64,000 bases of DNA from assembly GCA_019096065.1 (NCBI GenBank), contig JAGUCH010000005.1, forward strand, positions 806,001 through 870,000, written 5' to 3'. The notes below the pieces were generated by a model that saw only the letters and a program-made list of their open reading frames with translations, was not told the origin of the DNA and ran no database searches. The position numbers and the translations under genes were made by a program. Within the stretch, counting starts at the first letter, position 1; every line of letters starts with the position of its first letter. Shown piece after piece: positions 41,991-51,530 of this stretch. The stretch comes from Paracyclopina nana. Lineage: Eukaryota; Arthropoda; Copepoda; Cyclopoida; Cyclopettidae.

Positions 41991-43159
41991 AAGATTTTGA
42001 ATAAATTCATTTGAAGACTGCGACTTTCTTTCGAATGGAGGAAAATGAGAAGGAGTTTTGAAAAATGGAATTTGGACGCCTATTTGAAGTAGGTATATAG
42101 TGGTTATTGTAAAATGGTGGATGCCGTGTCACGAGCTCCAAATATTGCCCACTGCAATGTCTATCTGGAATCTAGAAAGGCCGCTAGCAAGGCCGGCCTT
42201 CTTTCCTTTTGGAACCTTACCAAAAGGTCACAAAGCAGCCATTTTGAGCCTGCCATACCAAGATTTATTGGGAAACACAATATTGCGCCAAATTATGACC
42301 CGTTCATCTATTCTAAATGAAAGGATTTCAGCTTTGGACACTTAAATGCAAAAATATGAATAATAAAAAATAATTCCAATGGAGGAAACAGAAAATTACG
42401 CAAAAAGGATAAAAACGTTTTTAGGTAAGAAATTCAATTGAAAATAAGTATTTTTCTTGGTAAATAAAGTTTGTAGATGAATATCGCATTAGTCCAAATT
42501 TAGTCATTTGCGTGAGAGATTTTATGGGAAATGAGGAGAGAAAACGGCAACAGTAAGAAAAGTTTCTCTATAAACTCATCACATGTTCTTGTCCCACTGC
42601 AATGGTGGACGAAGAAGAAGATGATGATGGCAGTAAAATGCGTGTGAGCTTATTGCCACAACCTGTATGGCTTCCTCAGTTTGACGAAAAAGGCAGCGGC
42701 CATTTATGGAAAAAAAAATCAAGAATTTTTTGGTTTTTCTGCATAATTTCAGCCTCAAAGCCAAATCGAGTTCAATGAAATCTCATTTAAAATTTTTAGA
42801 TAATCTTAGAGTTACTAAGCAAAAAATGTTCAATTGAATTATTAAATATAGTAAATTAATGCCATTTTCCCAAAACCTGACAATTTCGCAACTTTTTCAG
42901 TGATGGCTTTTCAGACTGAATTTTTGCGGCTACTGTGCACACACTTTTTTCTTATACTTTATGGGTGTCAATTTTCAGTTTCCTTTGTTGAGGCTCGATT
43001 TGCAAGCCAAGAACATGACACCCTATTGATTAGAAAGCAGATTTTGCACAACTCCAAGGTTAACTATTAATTTCAAATACATTTTGGGGGGTGCCGACTT
43101 TTTTTATTGCTCAGAGTGAATAACGATGAAAATGCCTATATAGAAAATGGTGGTGCGCG
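41991..43159. other. intergenic, no supported gene
   Basis: AT-rich. Frames at 42100-42345 have no support. Nothing else is seen. Confidence 0.4.
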
Positions 43160-43288
43160 CACAGTGGATCATTTCGCCATTTCGGCGCGCATACTTGACA
43201 AAAACCAAAAGAATAGATCAAAATCACATCGCGTAGCATTATTTTAGGCGAAACGTATGCGCGTTCAAAAGTGAAATAGTCCACTGTG
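43160..43288. mobile_element. very short Transib-like remnant (129 bp)
   Basis: The left end CACAGTGGATCATTTCGCC and right end GAAATAGTCCACTGTG face each other. Internally there is an additional GCGCGCATAC/GTATGCGCG inverted pair. No matching 5-bp duplication is visible. A third, unpaired end (CACAGTGGATTATTTC) starts at about 43375, just 3' of the PDRG1 stop. Confidence 0.5.
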
Positions 43289-43397
43289 CACGCGGAGTTT
43301 TTCCAGCGTAACGGAGCTAGAGTAGGACAGGTAAGTTGGTTTCTCATATTTTGGACATCATAATAAGCCACGCGCACAGTGGATTATTTCTTCGTCT

Positions 43398-45893
43398 TCA
43401 GTGCCCATGAATCGCTTGTCTCACGGCTGCCATCTCATCTCGGCTCATGGCTTCGAGGCCGAAACCTTTCAGCTCGGGTTGGCCTTCTTTGTCCCTCAAA
43501 TTGTTCACTTTGCTCTTCAAATTCGACCTTAGTGTGTTGATTTCGTTGTCCAATTTGACCTGATCTGCAAATTAAAGATAAAAAATGAGGCGTTTTTTTA
43601 ATCTAGCAATCTGAATTGAGTGCAACACGCGAGCATAATAATGAGCTATACTCATCTTAATGACTTACTTTGACCAACTACTACGTCCTTTTTTCATTTG
43701 AAAAATAACTTTTTCAAATTTGACTCTTTAATGAGAAATGATGCTTTTAGAATTAAAGTTAAGCTGGGTTTTTTTTTATTGTATTAAAATTGGTTGTCTT
43801 CTTCTCGCGTGGAGAAATCTCAACGGTCACGGCACATTTGGCAATTTCAGCTTGAGCAGTCATGACTACTTCTCTATATATAGAGGAACTACTGACTATA
43901 GGGGCCAAAAAACAATGGCCACTGTGCTGTTATTGTTCCACCAACTTCATAAAGGCCACCACCAAAAGGCTGTCCCACCAGAATATTTGGACCAAGCCAA
44001 AAGGCCAAAAACAGCCCTCAAAACGACACAGCTTAATTATGATTAAAATTAATTGATTTTTAACAGCTTTTCATCTTTTAAACCTCATTTTGAAAAAAAA
44101 ACAGCCCAAAAGCTAAAATTACATGCAAAAACTCTCATTATAAATAAAATTAGAAAAAAGTTTAAATTACTTTTATGCGCAACAACTTGGAATTAATAGA
44201 ATATAAATTAGACTGTTTTCATTGAAAATAATTCAATTTCGGAATCCCATTCATTCTTTCAGTGTGGCCCATTTTCTCACCGTGTTCTGCGCGAGAATTT
44301 CCCATACAAAAATAATAGGCGAGCTAGGGGCTCGAAAATGCTTAACCACACACGTGGCACAACAACTATGATCTACTTCCTTTTCAAATGGGCTGAAATA
44401 GTGGCCTCTTTATTCATTCACACGGGACGTAGTAATTAACATCTATCACAGCAAATCAGCCAACTTCCTTCACTCAGGAAATGAAAAATTGTGTTCTATT
44501 TCTGCCTTGGCTTTGGGCGAAACTTTCATTTTGAGGAAAAAACACTGTTTTTAAAAATAAGTCTAGAATTTGCAAAAAAAATAGTGATTATCCTACACTA
44601 CTTCCATTCGTTGTTGTAACGGTATCTATTAAAAACAGTACAAATTTTAGGGTGGCTTGCCAAAAAAATGGACATTTTATCTGCATCTGCTACTGAACCC
44701 ATGAGCTGTGTTTCGCAGTTTCATATACAGGTGCTGCTTCGGCTACTAAAAGGGGAAAAGCCCGTAGCACGCATACGTTTACGATAGGCGTCCAATGCAA
44801 AGCCGCCATGGATGATTTGAGCATCGATCATCCAAAGATCATCTGCGTCTGAGCAAAAAAGCAAAAACAGTGTCAAGCTCTTTTCTGAATGTCGTTTCAC
44901 ACATTGGCTTGAAGGCAGATCTAACCCAAACCAAAAACCCCACCAGGGAAACATACATTTTCTGAAAGACCATGACCCAAGGGTTCATTAGGCACAATTC
45001 TAAAAATCCTGGCCTATCTCTACGCATAACATGACTTCATATGCGAGTCTCTTAAATAGAAGATATCAAAGCTGTAACTCTTGATGACTGAAGAATCAAC
45101 TTGAGCGTAAAACGCATCTTTGCAAGCCTGCGTATCTCCTTTCCTGTTCACTCTAGCGATTTCATTATTAATTCAAAAAAGTTATATATTACAAATTTAG
45201 AGGGGGTCAATTTTATTCATTATGCCACAAAAATGTTCCAATTCAGAGATACAGGTTTTTTAAAGATTTTACTGTTGATAGGCCAGGATGTAAAATCTTG
45301 TACGAAATGATCCCTTGGGCCATGAGCTTTCAGAAAATGTATGTTTCCCACATGGGTTTTCTATTTTGGGTTAGATCTGCCTTCAAGACAATGTGTGAAA
45401 CAACAATCAGAAAAGAGCTTGACGCTGTTTTTGCTTTTTTGCTCACGCGCAGATGATCTTTGGATGATCCACGCTCAAATCATCCAAGCTGTTCAGCTGA
45501 CTCCGCTTCGCTCGAAAAAACACACTGGCATGGTAGCCCGCTTTTTTCCGCCTTTAATCAGCCCATCATATCTGCTATGCAGTTAAATGTGTAGCAATAG
45601 ATAAAATGGGAAAAAAGAGTCGGGATAGAAAACACTTGTTCAGAGAAAACGAGCTCACCTTTTTCTAGCAGCTTTTTGGCTTTGTCTGTGTGCAGCTTGA
45701 AAAAACAGTTACCCATGGCCATCCAGGTATTTTCTTCCTCGTCATTTAAATGGCTCATAGCTCGTATGGCTTCCCTATTTTGGCAGCGTTTCCGGTCCAA
45801 ATCGACAATCTCCTGTTTGTCGGATAAAACTTCCTCGGCGGCTTCCTCAATTTCACGTATGTGAACCAGCAAACGCTCGTTGCTCATCGCCAT
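43398..45893 (-). CDS. PDRG1: PDRG1, prefoldin-like subunit (2 exons)
   Basis: PDRG1 (p53 and DNA damage-regulated 1) is a small prefoldin-beta-like coiled-coil protein of the R2TP/prefoldin-like chaperone complex. Exons are 45893-45659 and 43564-43398, joined in phase 1, giving 133 residues, the same length as the human protein. Recognisable blocks are EEAAEEVLSDKQEIVDLDRK, then RCQNREAIRAMSHL, MAMGNCFFKL, EKDQVKLDNEINTLRSNLK and GQPELKGFGL near the C-terminus. Two close ATGs (MAMS) open the frame; the first is chosen. The 2.1-kb intron contains a large inverted repeat. The stop codon lies only about 20 bases from a Transib-like end. Confidence 0.94.
44810..45485. mobile_element. inverted repeat with coding-like arms in PDRG1 intron
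   Basis: The arms at about 44810-45022 and 45278-45485 are reverse complements, about 85 percent alike by eye. Both begin GGATGATTTGAGC from outside. In the same register each arm reads PW(V/A)M-FQKMYVS, then VRSAFK-MCETT-RKELD-VFAFLL, before a shared stop region. The loop is about 255 bp. I do not recognise the peptide. It may be a transposon-captured fragment or a duplicated gene piece. Confidence 0.7.
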
Positions 45894-47395
45894 CTTTTTT
45901 CCAGCTGAAAAATAATACTTCCAGTTTAACCCTCTTTAAGAGTGAAAGGTGCCAAAACGTTGGCGTTTTTTGGCAAGCTCTCAAAATAATTACTGAGGAT
46001 TTTTTGAGTTACCATAAATCTTAGTTTAATTACAGCACTCTAAAATTAATAAAAGTTAATTAAAACTTTTGTAAAGGTTATTAATTATTAAATTGAAAAG
46101 AAGGCTTTAAAGTGATGAGGCCCAACTAAATTTAGAGAGAATTTTCTGCAAGTGGCGGTTATTTAAAGCTGCAAATTGCGCGCCTCTTGTGACGTCACAC
46201 AGTTCTGGGCCTTAAAAACAGTAGTACACTTTTAGTTACGTAACGAGGTGGCTTTTTTCCATACTTGATTTATTTTCGTCTATACTTTAACGGTTCATTG
46301 TTGTATGTCTTGGTCACAGGGTGCAGCAGCTTTACACAGTTTATAGTAATATTAGTAAAGTAGGGACAGGGGGCGGAGCCTAGTATATATATTTTCTTTA
46401 CACACACACACACACAGACACACTCATTTTTTGAACTGTGTTCACATGATATCAACTATGAAAAGTTGAAGCTTTTTCTTCCATCATGAATAATAATGAT
46501 CTTAAACCGTGCTTGGAAATCTTGTATATAAACGTGTTCATGTTTTTTTTTCGTTGGAATTATTGTATTACATAATAACATAGTATGAACATGGTGCAAA
46601 AAGAAACAAAAATTAACAAAAATTAACAATAAATGGTTGATACGATTTTTGGTTTTCAGGACGCTGAATAATTGAAAATGAAAAAGTCAGCTGACATGTT
46701 TCAGCTGATTCATTTTTTGATTTGCTATCATTAGCTCTTGTACTCGTTTTTAGGCAAGGCCGGGGGCATTATTGAAAAGAGAAGCAAAACTGGGGATCAC
46801 AGGGAGACAAAAAGGAATAATTTCAGTATCGCCAACAACCGCGTTTGTTTACATCTGTTTTTCTTCCAAGAATGGTTGGTTGGTGGGGGGAGCAACTTTT
46901 TATTTAGCTGGTGGGGGACTGCTTTATTTAGTTGGTGGGGGGACTCGGTTGGTGGTGCAAAACTACATCATCAGCTGTTTGTTTACAAAACTAATTCTTT
47001 CTTTCTTTTTAAGTAAGTGTGTGCAAAACTACAACGCCGTCATATTTCTCATAGTGTCTTTATACTCTAGGCTACAAAAAACCTTGCACAGTCTTTATCT
47101 TTGGTTTCTAAGCTCTCGAAAACATTTGATTTCATAATTTGTCTCGGGTTGTTGTTGCTGTTGTTGGTCTCTCTACAAAAGGGCGGCGGCGGTGAATTAA
47201 CTCGTGAAAATGGACGATGATCTTCTTTACAGTACGTGGATGGAAGTGAGTTACAGAATTGTTTTTAGTTACTTAGCAGTAGGGTAATAGTATCTCTTTT
47301 CTTCGCTAATTGTAAGGACTCATGGTTCTTTTGGTATCTTCACAATCTTCATCACAAGTGGTGGGGTGGTATATGTTGTTTTTCTTACGTTATCT
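45894..47395. other. 5' flank of PDRG1; no supported gene
   Basis: A short CA repeat (ACACACACACACACAGACACAC) lies at about 46400. GTTGGTGGGGG words occur three times at 46885-46955. An ATG-containing segment at about 47211 (MDDDLLYSTWME followed by a strong GTGAGT donor) resembles a first coding exon on the plus strand, but no partner exon was found. Confidence 0.4.
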
Positions 47396-47688
47396 GCTCA
47401 CGCGCCCATTATAAGAGCGCCCGTGAGCACTGTGCGCCGCTCAAGTGAGCGCATAAATACGGGGAGTGTGAGCGCGCAGCGGTGTGCGCAAGTGCTCAGC
47501 AGCGGTGCGCGGCGGCGGTGCGCGCGCGCAACTGAGAGGTGCTCAGTGACGCGCGCGCGCAACTCGCCGATCCAATGAGCAGATACAGATAAATAGGGAG
47601 CAGTTGAGCACAGTGCTCAGCAGATAACGCAAATAACACTAAGTGTATGATACATGTTCTTTTTGAAAAGGGTGATTTAGGCGCTAAT
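47396..47688. other. GC-rich, alternating purine-pyrimidine block 3' of BTB gene
   Basis: Between 47400 and 47575 the sequence is dominated by GCGC, GTGC and GAGC words, including two GCGCGCGCAAC runs at about 47520 and 47550. It is in strong contrast to the AT-rich surroundings. It is probably the 3' untranslated or flanking region of the BTB gene on the minus strand. Confidence 0.5.
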
Positions 47689-49428
47689 TTATGCAGATGT
47701 CTCCATGGGACAAGTTGAGGATGCTGCTGCTGCGTTTGATTGTTCCGTTTCGGTGGATGAGGAGGCCAAGTTGTCCTCGGGGCCACCAGGGCTGAGCGGT
47801 TCCTCCTCTTCCTCCTCCTCCTCGTCCTCATCAATGACCAGCTTCTCCTTGGAGGTCTCCAAGTCCCGCTCGGCCTTCACCATCGCCTCCAGCCGCGCCT
47901 TCTTCGCCTTGAAGACGGCGTTGTCAATGTCCGGATTCCAGATGCCGTACGCAGCCCCGATGTCCATCAGGCTGCTGAAACCGTTCGAGTTGTCCTCATT
48001 GGCAGATGCGGCCGCAGCCGCAGCCGCAGCCGCCGCAGCTGCCGCGGCGGCAAAGCCGCTCAGCGGCGAGGAGTTGGCGCTGGCGCTGTTGTTCCCTCCC
48101 AGCTCTTTGGAGTTGTTGTTGTTGCTTGTCGTTGAGGTGGGCATGCCTCTGGAGGAGGCGGGTGTGGTGGCGGAAGTGGGCGTGGTGGTGCCACTCCCGT
48201 TGCCCGAGCCCGCCTTCTTCTGTATGCCCATGGCCTTGAGATAGCGCTGGTAGTGCCTGCGGAGCGTTTCCCTGGGGATGTGGTACTTGGTTGCGGCGCT
48301 CTGCACCGAGGCGCGGTTATGCATGATCTCGGCGATGGCGAGCTGCAGGCTGTGCGTGCGCCGGGACTTCATCAACTCCGGCGTCATCACCGGCAACATC
48401 TCCGACGGGTGCTCGCTGAACTCGCTCATGATCTTGTACTCGGCGGCGATCATGCGCTCGAGGCGCGAGCCGCGCCCACTGTTCTTGCTCCCGCCACGCC
48501 CACCGCCCTCGTGCTTGTCGGGGGAGTGGTCGCCGCCGGAGGCGGAGCCCGGCCCGCCGCTTGAAGGCGGGTACGGCGAGTCCGCCGTCATCGGCCGCTC
48601 CAGGGCGTGGTCGTCGCTGCCGTGGGGCGGGGGCGTGGCGCGTCCGTCGGCGAGCGACTCGTTGTCGTTGTCCGAGGGGTGGTGGCCGAGGGCGTGGCCG
48701 AAGTCCTCGCCAAACATCTTCTTGAGGAAAGGCATCTGTTTCAGTAGGACGGGATTGTCGGGGTACTTGCGCTGGAGGGCGCGGTACAAGTTGGGGCTGC
48801 CGAGCCCGCCAAACAGGTCGGAGGCCCCGCCCGAATTCAGGGAGGCCCCGCCCATCGACAGGGGCTCGGTGGGCAGGTGCGGGAAAATGGGGGAGAACTT
48901 GCTCAGGCCGGCGAGGTAGGACTTGGCCAGGTCCGACATGGGCGGCTGCTGTGTGGAGGTGGGGGGCGTGGCCGCGACGGGAGGCGTGGCGGCGGCGGAG
49001 GTGGGGGGCGGAGCCTTGACGAGGGAGAGCGGCTTGTTGTTGTTGTTGTTGTTTTTGGCCGACTCCTCGCGGTCGGACTGGCTGAGTCCCTTGACCTGCA
49101 GGGTGTCTGCGAACTTGAGGAAGTCATTGAGGTAGGACTCCTGGACCTCCACCTCGCCTCTGTACATGAACAGGAGCAAGTCCCGGACGATCTCCTCGCC
49201 AGCGTCCTTGAAGACAATGACTGGGTGCTTCTCGGGCAAGTCCTTGAACAGGCGGTAAAAGTAGTCCGAGCAAGCGGCCAAGACCATCCGGTGGGCGGTC
49301 ACCGTCTTCCCGTTGGAACAGGTTAAGCTGACATCCACAAGTGTGTTGGTGTCGAGCAGATGCTGGAAGCTCGACAACGTGTTCAGGCTGTGGTTGTTCC
49401 ACTTCAAATGGAACTGCTGAGTCTCCAT
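47689..49428 (-). CDS. BTB/POZ - pipsqueak HTH transcription factor, single exon
   Basis: A 579-residue nuclear protein encoded without introns. The N-terminal BTB domain (about 5-115) is of the tramtrack/bric-a-brac type: FHLKWNNHSLNTLSSFQHLL, TAHRMVLAACSDYFYRLF and LLLFMYRGEVEVQ. These domains mediate dimerisation. A pipsqueak-type helix-turn-helix lies at about 356-396 (LQLAIAEIMHNRASVQSAAT then IPRETLRRHYQRY) and should bind DNA. Between and after them are low-complexity stretches: Pro/Ala/Thr linkers, a run of about 15 alanines (459-474) and a Glu-rich acidic tail. The coding region is strikingly GC-rich against AT-rich flanks. The ATG has a CCATGG context. The exact orthologue (for example a bab-, ribbon- or lola-like gene) cannot be fixed by eye. 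The long plus-strand open frames over it are shadows of the GC-rich codon usage. Confidence 0.92.
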   Translation of the reverse strand: METQQFHLKWNNHSLNTLSSFQHLLDTNTLVDVSLTCSNGKTVTAHRMVLAACSDYFYRLFKDLPEKHPVIVFKDAGEEIVRDLLLFMYRGEVEVQESYLNDFLKFADTLQVKGLSQSDREESAKNNNNNNKPLSLVKAPPPTSAAATPPVAATPPTSTQQPPMSDLAKSYLAGLSKFSPIFPHLPTEPLSMGGASLNSGGASDLFGGLGSPNLYRALQRKYPDNPVLLKQMPFLKKMFGEDFGHALGHHPSDNDNESLADGRATPPPHGSDDHALERPMTADSPYPPSSGGPGSASGGDHSPDKHEGGGRGGSKNSGRGSRLERMIAAEYKIMSEFSEHPSEMLPVMTPELMKSRRTHSLQLAIAEIMHNRASVQSAATKYHIPRETLRRHYQRYLKAMGIQKKAGSGNGSGTTTPTSATTPASSRGMPTSTTSNNNNSKELGGNNSASANSSPLSGFAAAAAAAAAAAAAAASANEDNSNGFSSLMDIGAAYGIWNPDIDNAVFKAKKARLEAMVKAERDLETSKEKLVIDEDEEEEEEEEPLSPGGPEDNLASSSTETEQSNAAAASSTCPMETSA

Positions 49429-51109
49429 GGTTCTTCTTCTTCTTCCTCTTCTGGGGCGGCTTTTCGTTGGTTCAAACGGGTTAATCTCCTTTCCTCACAG
49501 CAGCTGATGATTATAAGTCATTGCCGACTCTCAGGACGGGTGTGTCTCGCGGGGTTGTTAGTGTCAAGCCTAAATCAGCAGAAAACAGGTTAGTCGCATT
49601 CCACATCAAGCAGGTTCAGAGGAGCAGCATACGCTTTTTGTTTACATGACCCGTGCGCGCGGAAAAACCGTTAAGGGCTTGTTTACTTTTGAAAAGTTAC
49701 TGAAGGTTAGAAAGTTGAGTCTTGCAAATCGGTTTTTCCCTCTAAATTGGGTCATATTGTGGAGGTAAAAAACGTATATTGCTCCTTGCTCGATGATGCT
49801 GATTACTATTTGAGTATCGTGCAAAAAATCGTGCAGATAGAGTAAAGGTTGAAGGCCGCCTACTAATAAACAAACATGCATAGGGCAAATTGAGCATGCA
49901 TTTCACCACCACCAAATCACATATACATATAGATAAGAGGAAGGAGAAAATATCTTATATGTTAAAACGAGAAAAGGCAAGAAGAACAAAAAGAGGTGCA
50001 GTACTTACTTGACACAAGCTAAAGGTGCGAGACACTTTTAGGGAACTTTTAATAGGCCAAATCACAAGACATTTCTAAGCTGAGCTGCCTAAAACCTTAA
50101 GCTTAAGATGCTTTTTTACGTGGACTTATATGAACTGATTCTTTAAGCTGACCTTTCTACATGAGTTTTTAAGGACATTTTGAGGCTGAGATAAATCTTA
50201 AGACTTTTTTCAAATTTGAACTTGGACCTCTTTAAACTTAGCCCTACTCAAGTTTCATAAATCAGGATTTGATCAATTGTACACTTAAAAACTTAAAAGT
50301 AGACTCTCCAACACTGGTTTGTTGAAAAGACAATTTTAGCCAAATTTGAAAAAACTCATTAAGTCAAAGTGAACCGAAAATAAGTCAGTTTCTTTCAAGT
50401 AATTAAGGTAGTTTGCAACCTGAAGAGGGAATCTGCATGCAAAGCAGGGCTGTAAAAAGCAGTGTGCTGAAAACCCATCTGTTACTCCACTCTGTGAACA
50501 CATATGAACTAGAAACTAACTTAAAACAGAGCCTTATTTTTTGAGGAGGGGCTTCAAAGTGGGACAACACGTTTCAGCACCATCATGAGCCAAAATGAAA
50601 CCTTTTCATTTTTGGGAAATCATGCTTCACTCTCACTACTCCCATCTTTTAAACTTATCACCTAATCTAACAGCAACAACCTTTGAAGCTGATTTTTTAA
50701 ACAGAAGATAACATGAAGCAGCTCAAACTTTAGGAGCAGAAAAAGTGCAGGCAAAAGCTGGAGTAGCAGTTGTAGTAGTTGAATTTAGGTGTGTTTTTCA
50801 TGATGTGGACCAGGTTAAAACACCTGTTATCGTTGGGCAGATGTGCTGGTAGCATATTGGGACATTGTGCTAATGCATGCCTTTTGCACTATGAGGAGAA
50901 CAGCCCCCAAAGTCCCTGTTTTCAGCAGACAGATGACTGACTTGCCTGCTCACTGTGCGCTCCTAAGGTAGTAGATATTCAAAGTAAAAGTGGCACAAGT
51001 TGTTGTGAAACACAAACGCCATGCACGGGTACTCAACTGAAGAGAATTAAACACATCAAGAAATTGCAGTCCTCCACTACGCTACATTTTCTTCTGCGGA
51101 ATCTCATGC
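49429..51109. promoter_or_regulatory. 5' flank of BTB-Psq gene
   Basis: The presumed promoter and 5' untranslated region of the BTB gene lie at 49429-49650. Beyond this the sequence is AT-rich and holds no supported gene. Confidence 0.4.
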
Positions 51110-51530
51110 TCACTTACGAGTCATTGTAAGTGAAGCTTAAGTTGAGCTGAAGGCGAGACAAGCTCATCTTGGGCTCATCTCAGTGTTGAGTCAATCACGC
51201 TTGAGCTCATCTTCTCATCAGCCCAGTTGACGCTGCTCAACAGTAGTTAGTGTCATTCATGAAAAATATGTATAATACTTTAGCTTTTTCGTGTGCTAAT
51301 AGGCCTTAGGGCAACTTGCAGTAACTTGTACTTAAGAATTATTGTCAAGCAGCTAAATACACTTACTATTTAAAGTAACGCTTAAATACTTAGCGTTCCA
51401 CTCAAAAGTGTGTTTATAATGACCTCAAGCGTGATTGACTCATGACTGAGATGAGCCACTCATGATCCCTCTTCACCTAAGCCTTGGCTTATGACTCACT
51501 TATCCCGACTCATAAGTGCGAATGAGCGGT
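51110..51530. mobile_element. foldback element, arms about 105 bp
   Basis: The left arm (about 51115-51220) and right arm (about 51421-51530) share in inverted order CTTACGAGTCA, AGGCTTA/TAAGCTT-type words, GGCTCATCTCAGT and TGAGTCAATCACGCTTGAG. The loop is about 200 bp. There is no coding content and no clear target duplication. Confidence 0.65.

Noticed and set aside
47211-47252. First exon MDDDLLYSTWME with a GTGAGT donor
   Set aside because: Attractive start and donor, but no in-frame continuation could be found on the plus strand, so it is only noted in the flank entry.
47705-49326. Long plus-strand frames (up to 213 codons) over the BTB gene
   Set aside because: Shadows of the GC-rich minus-strand gene; they lack domains and are compositionally biased mirror images.
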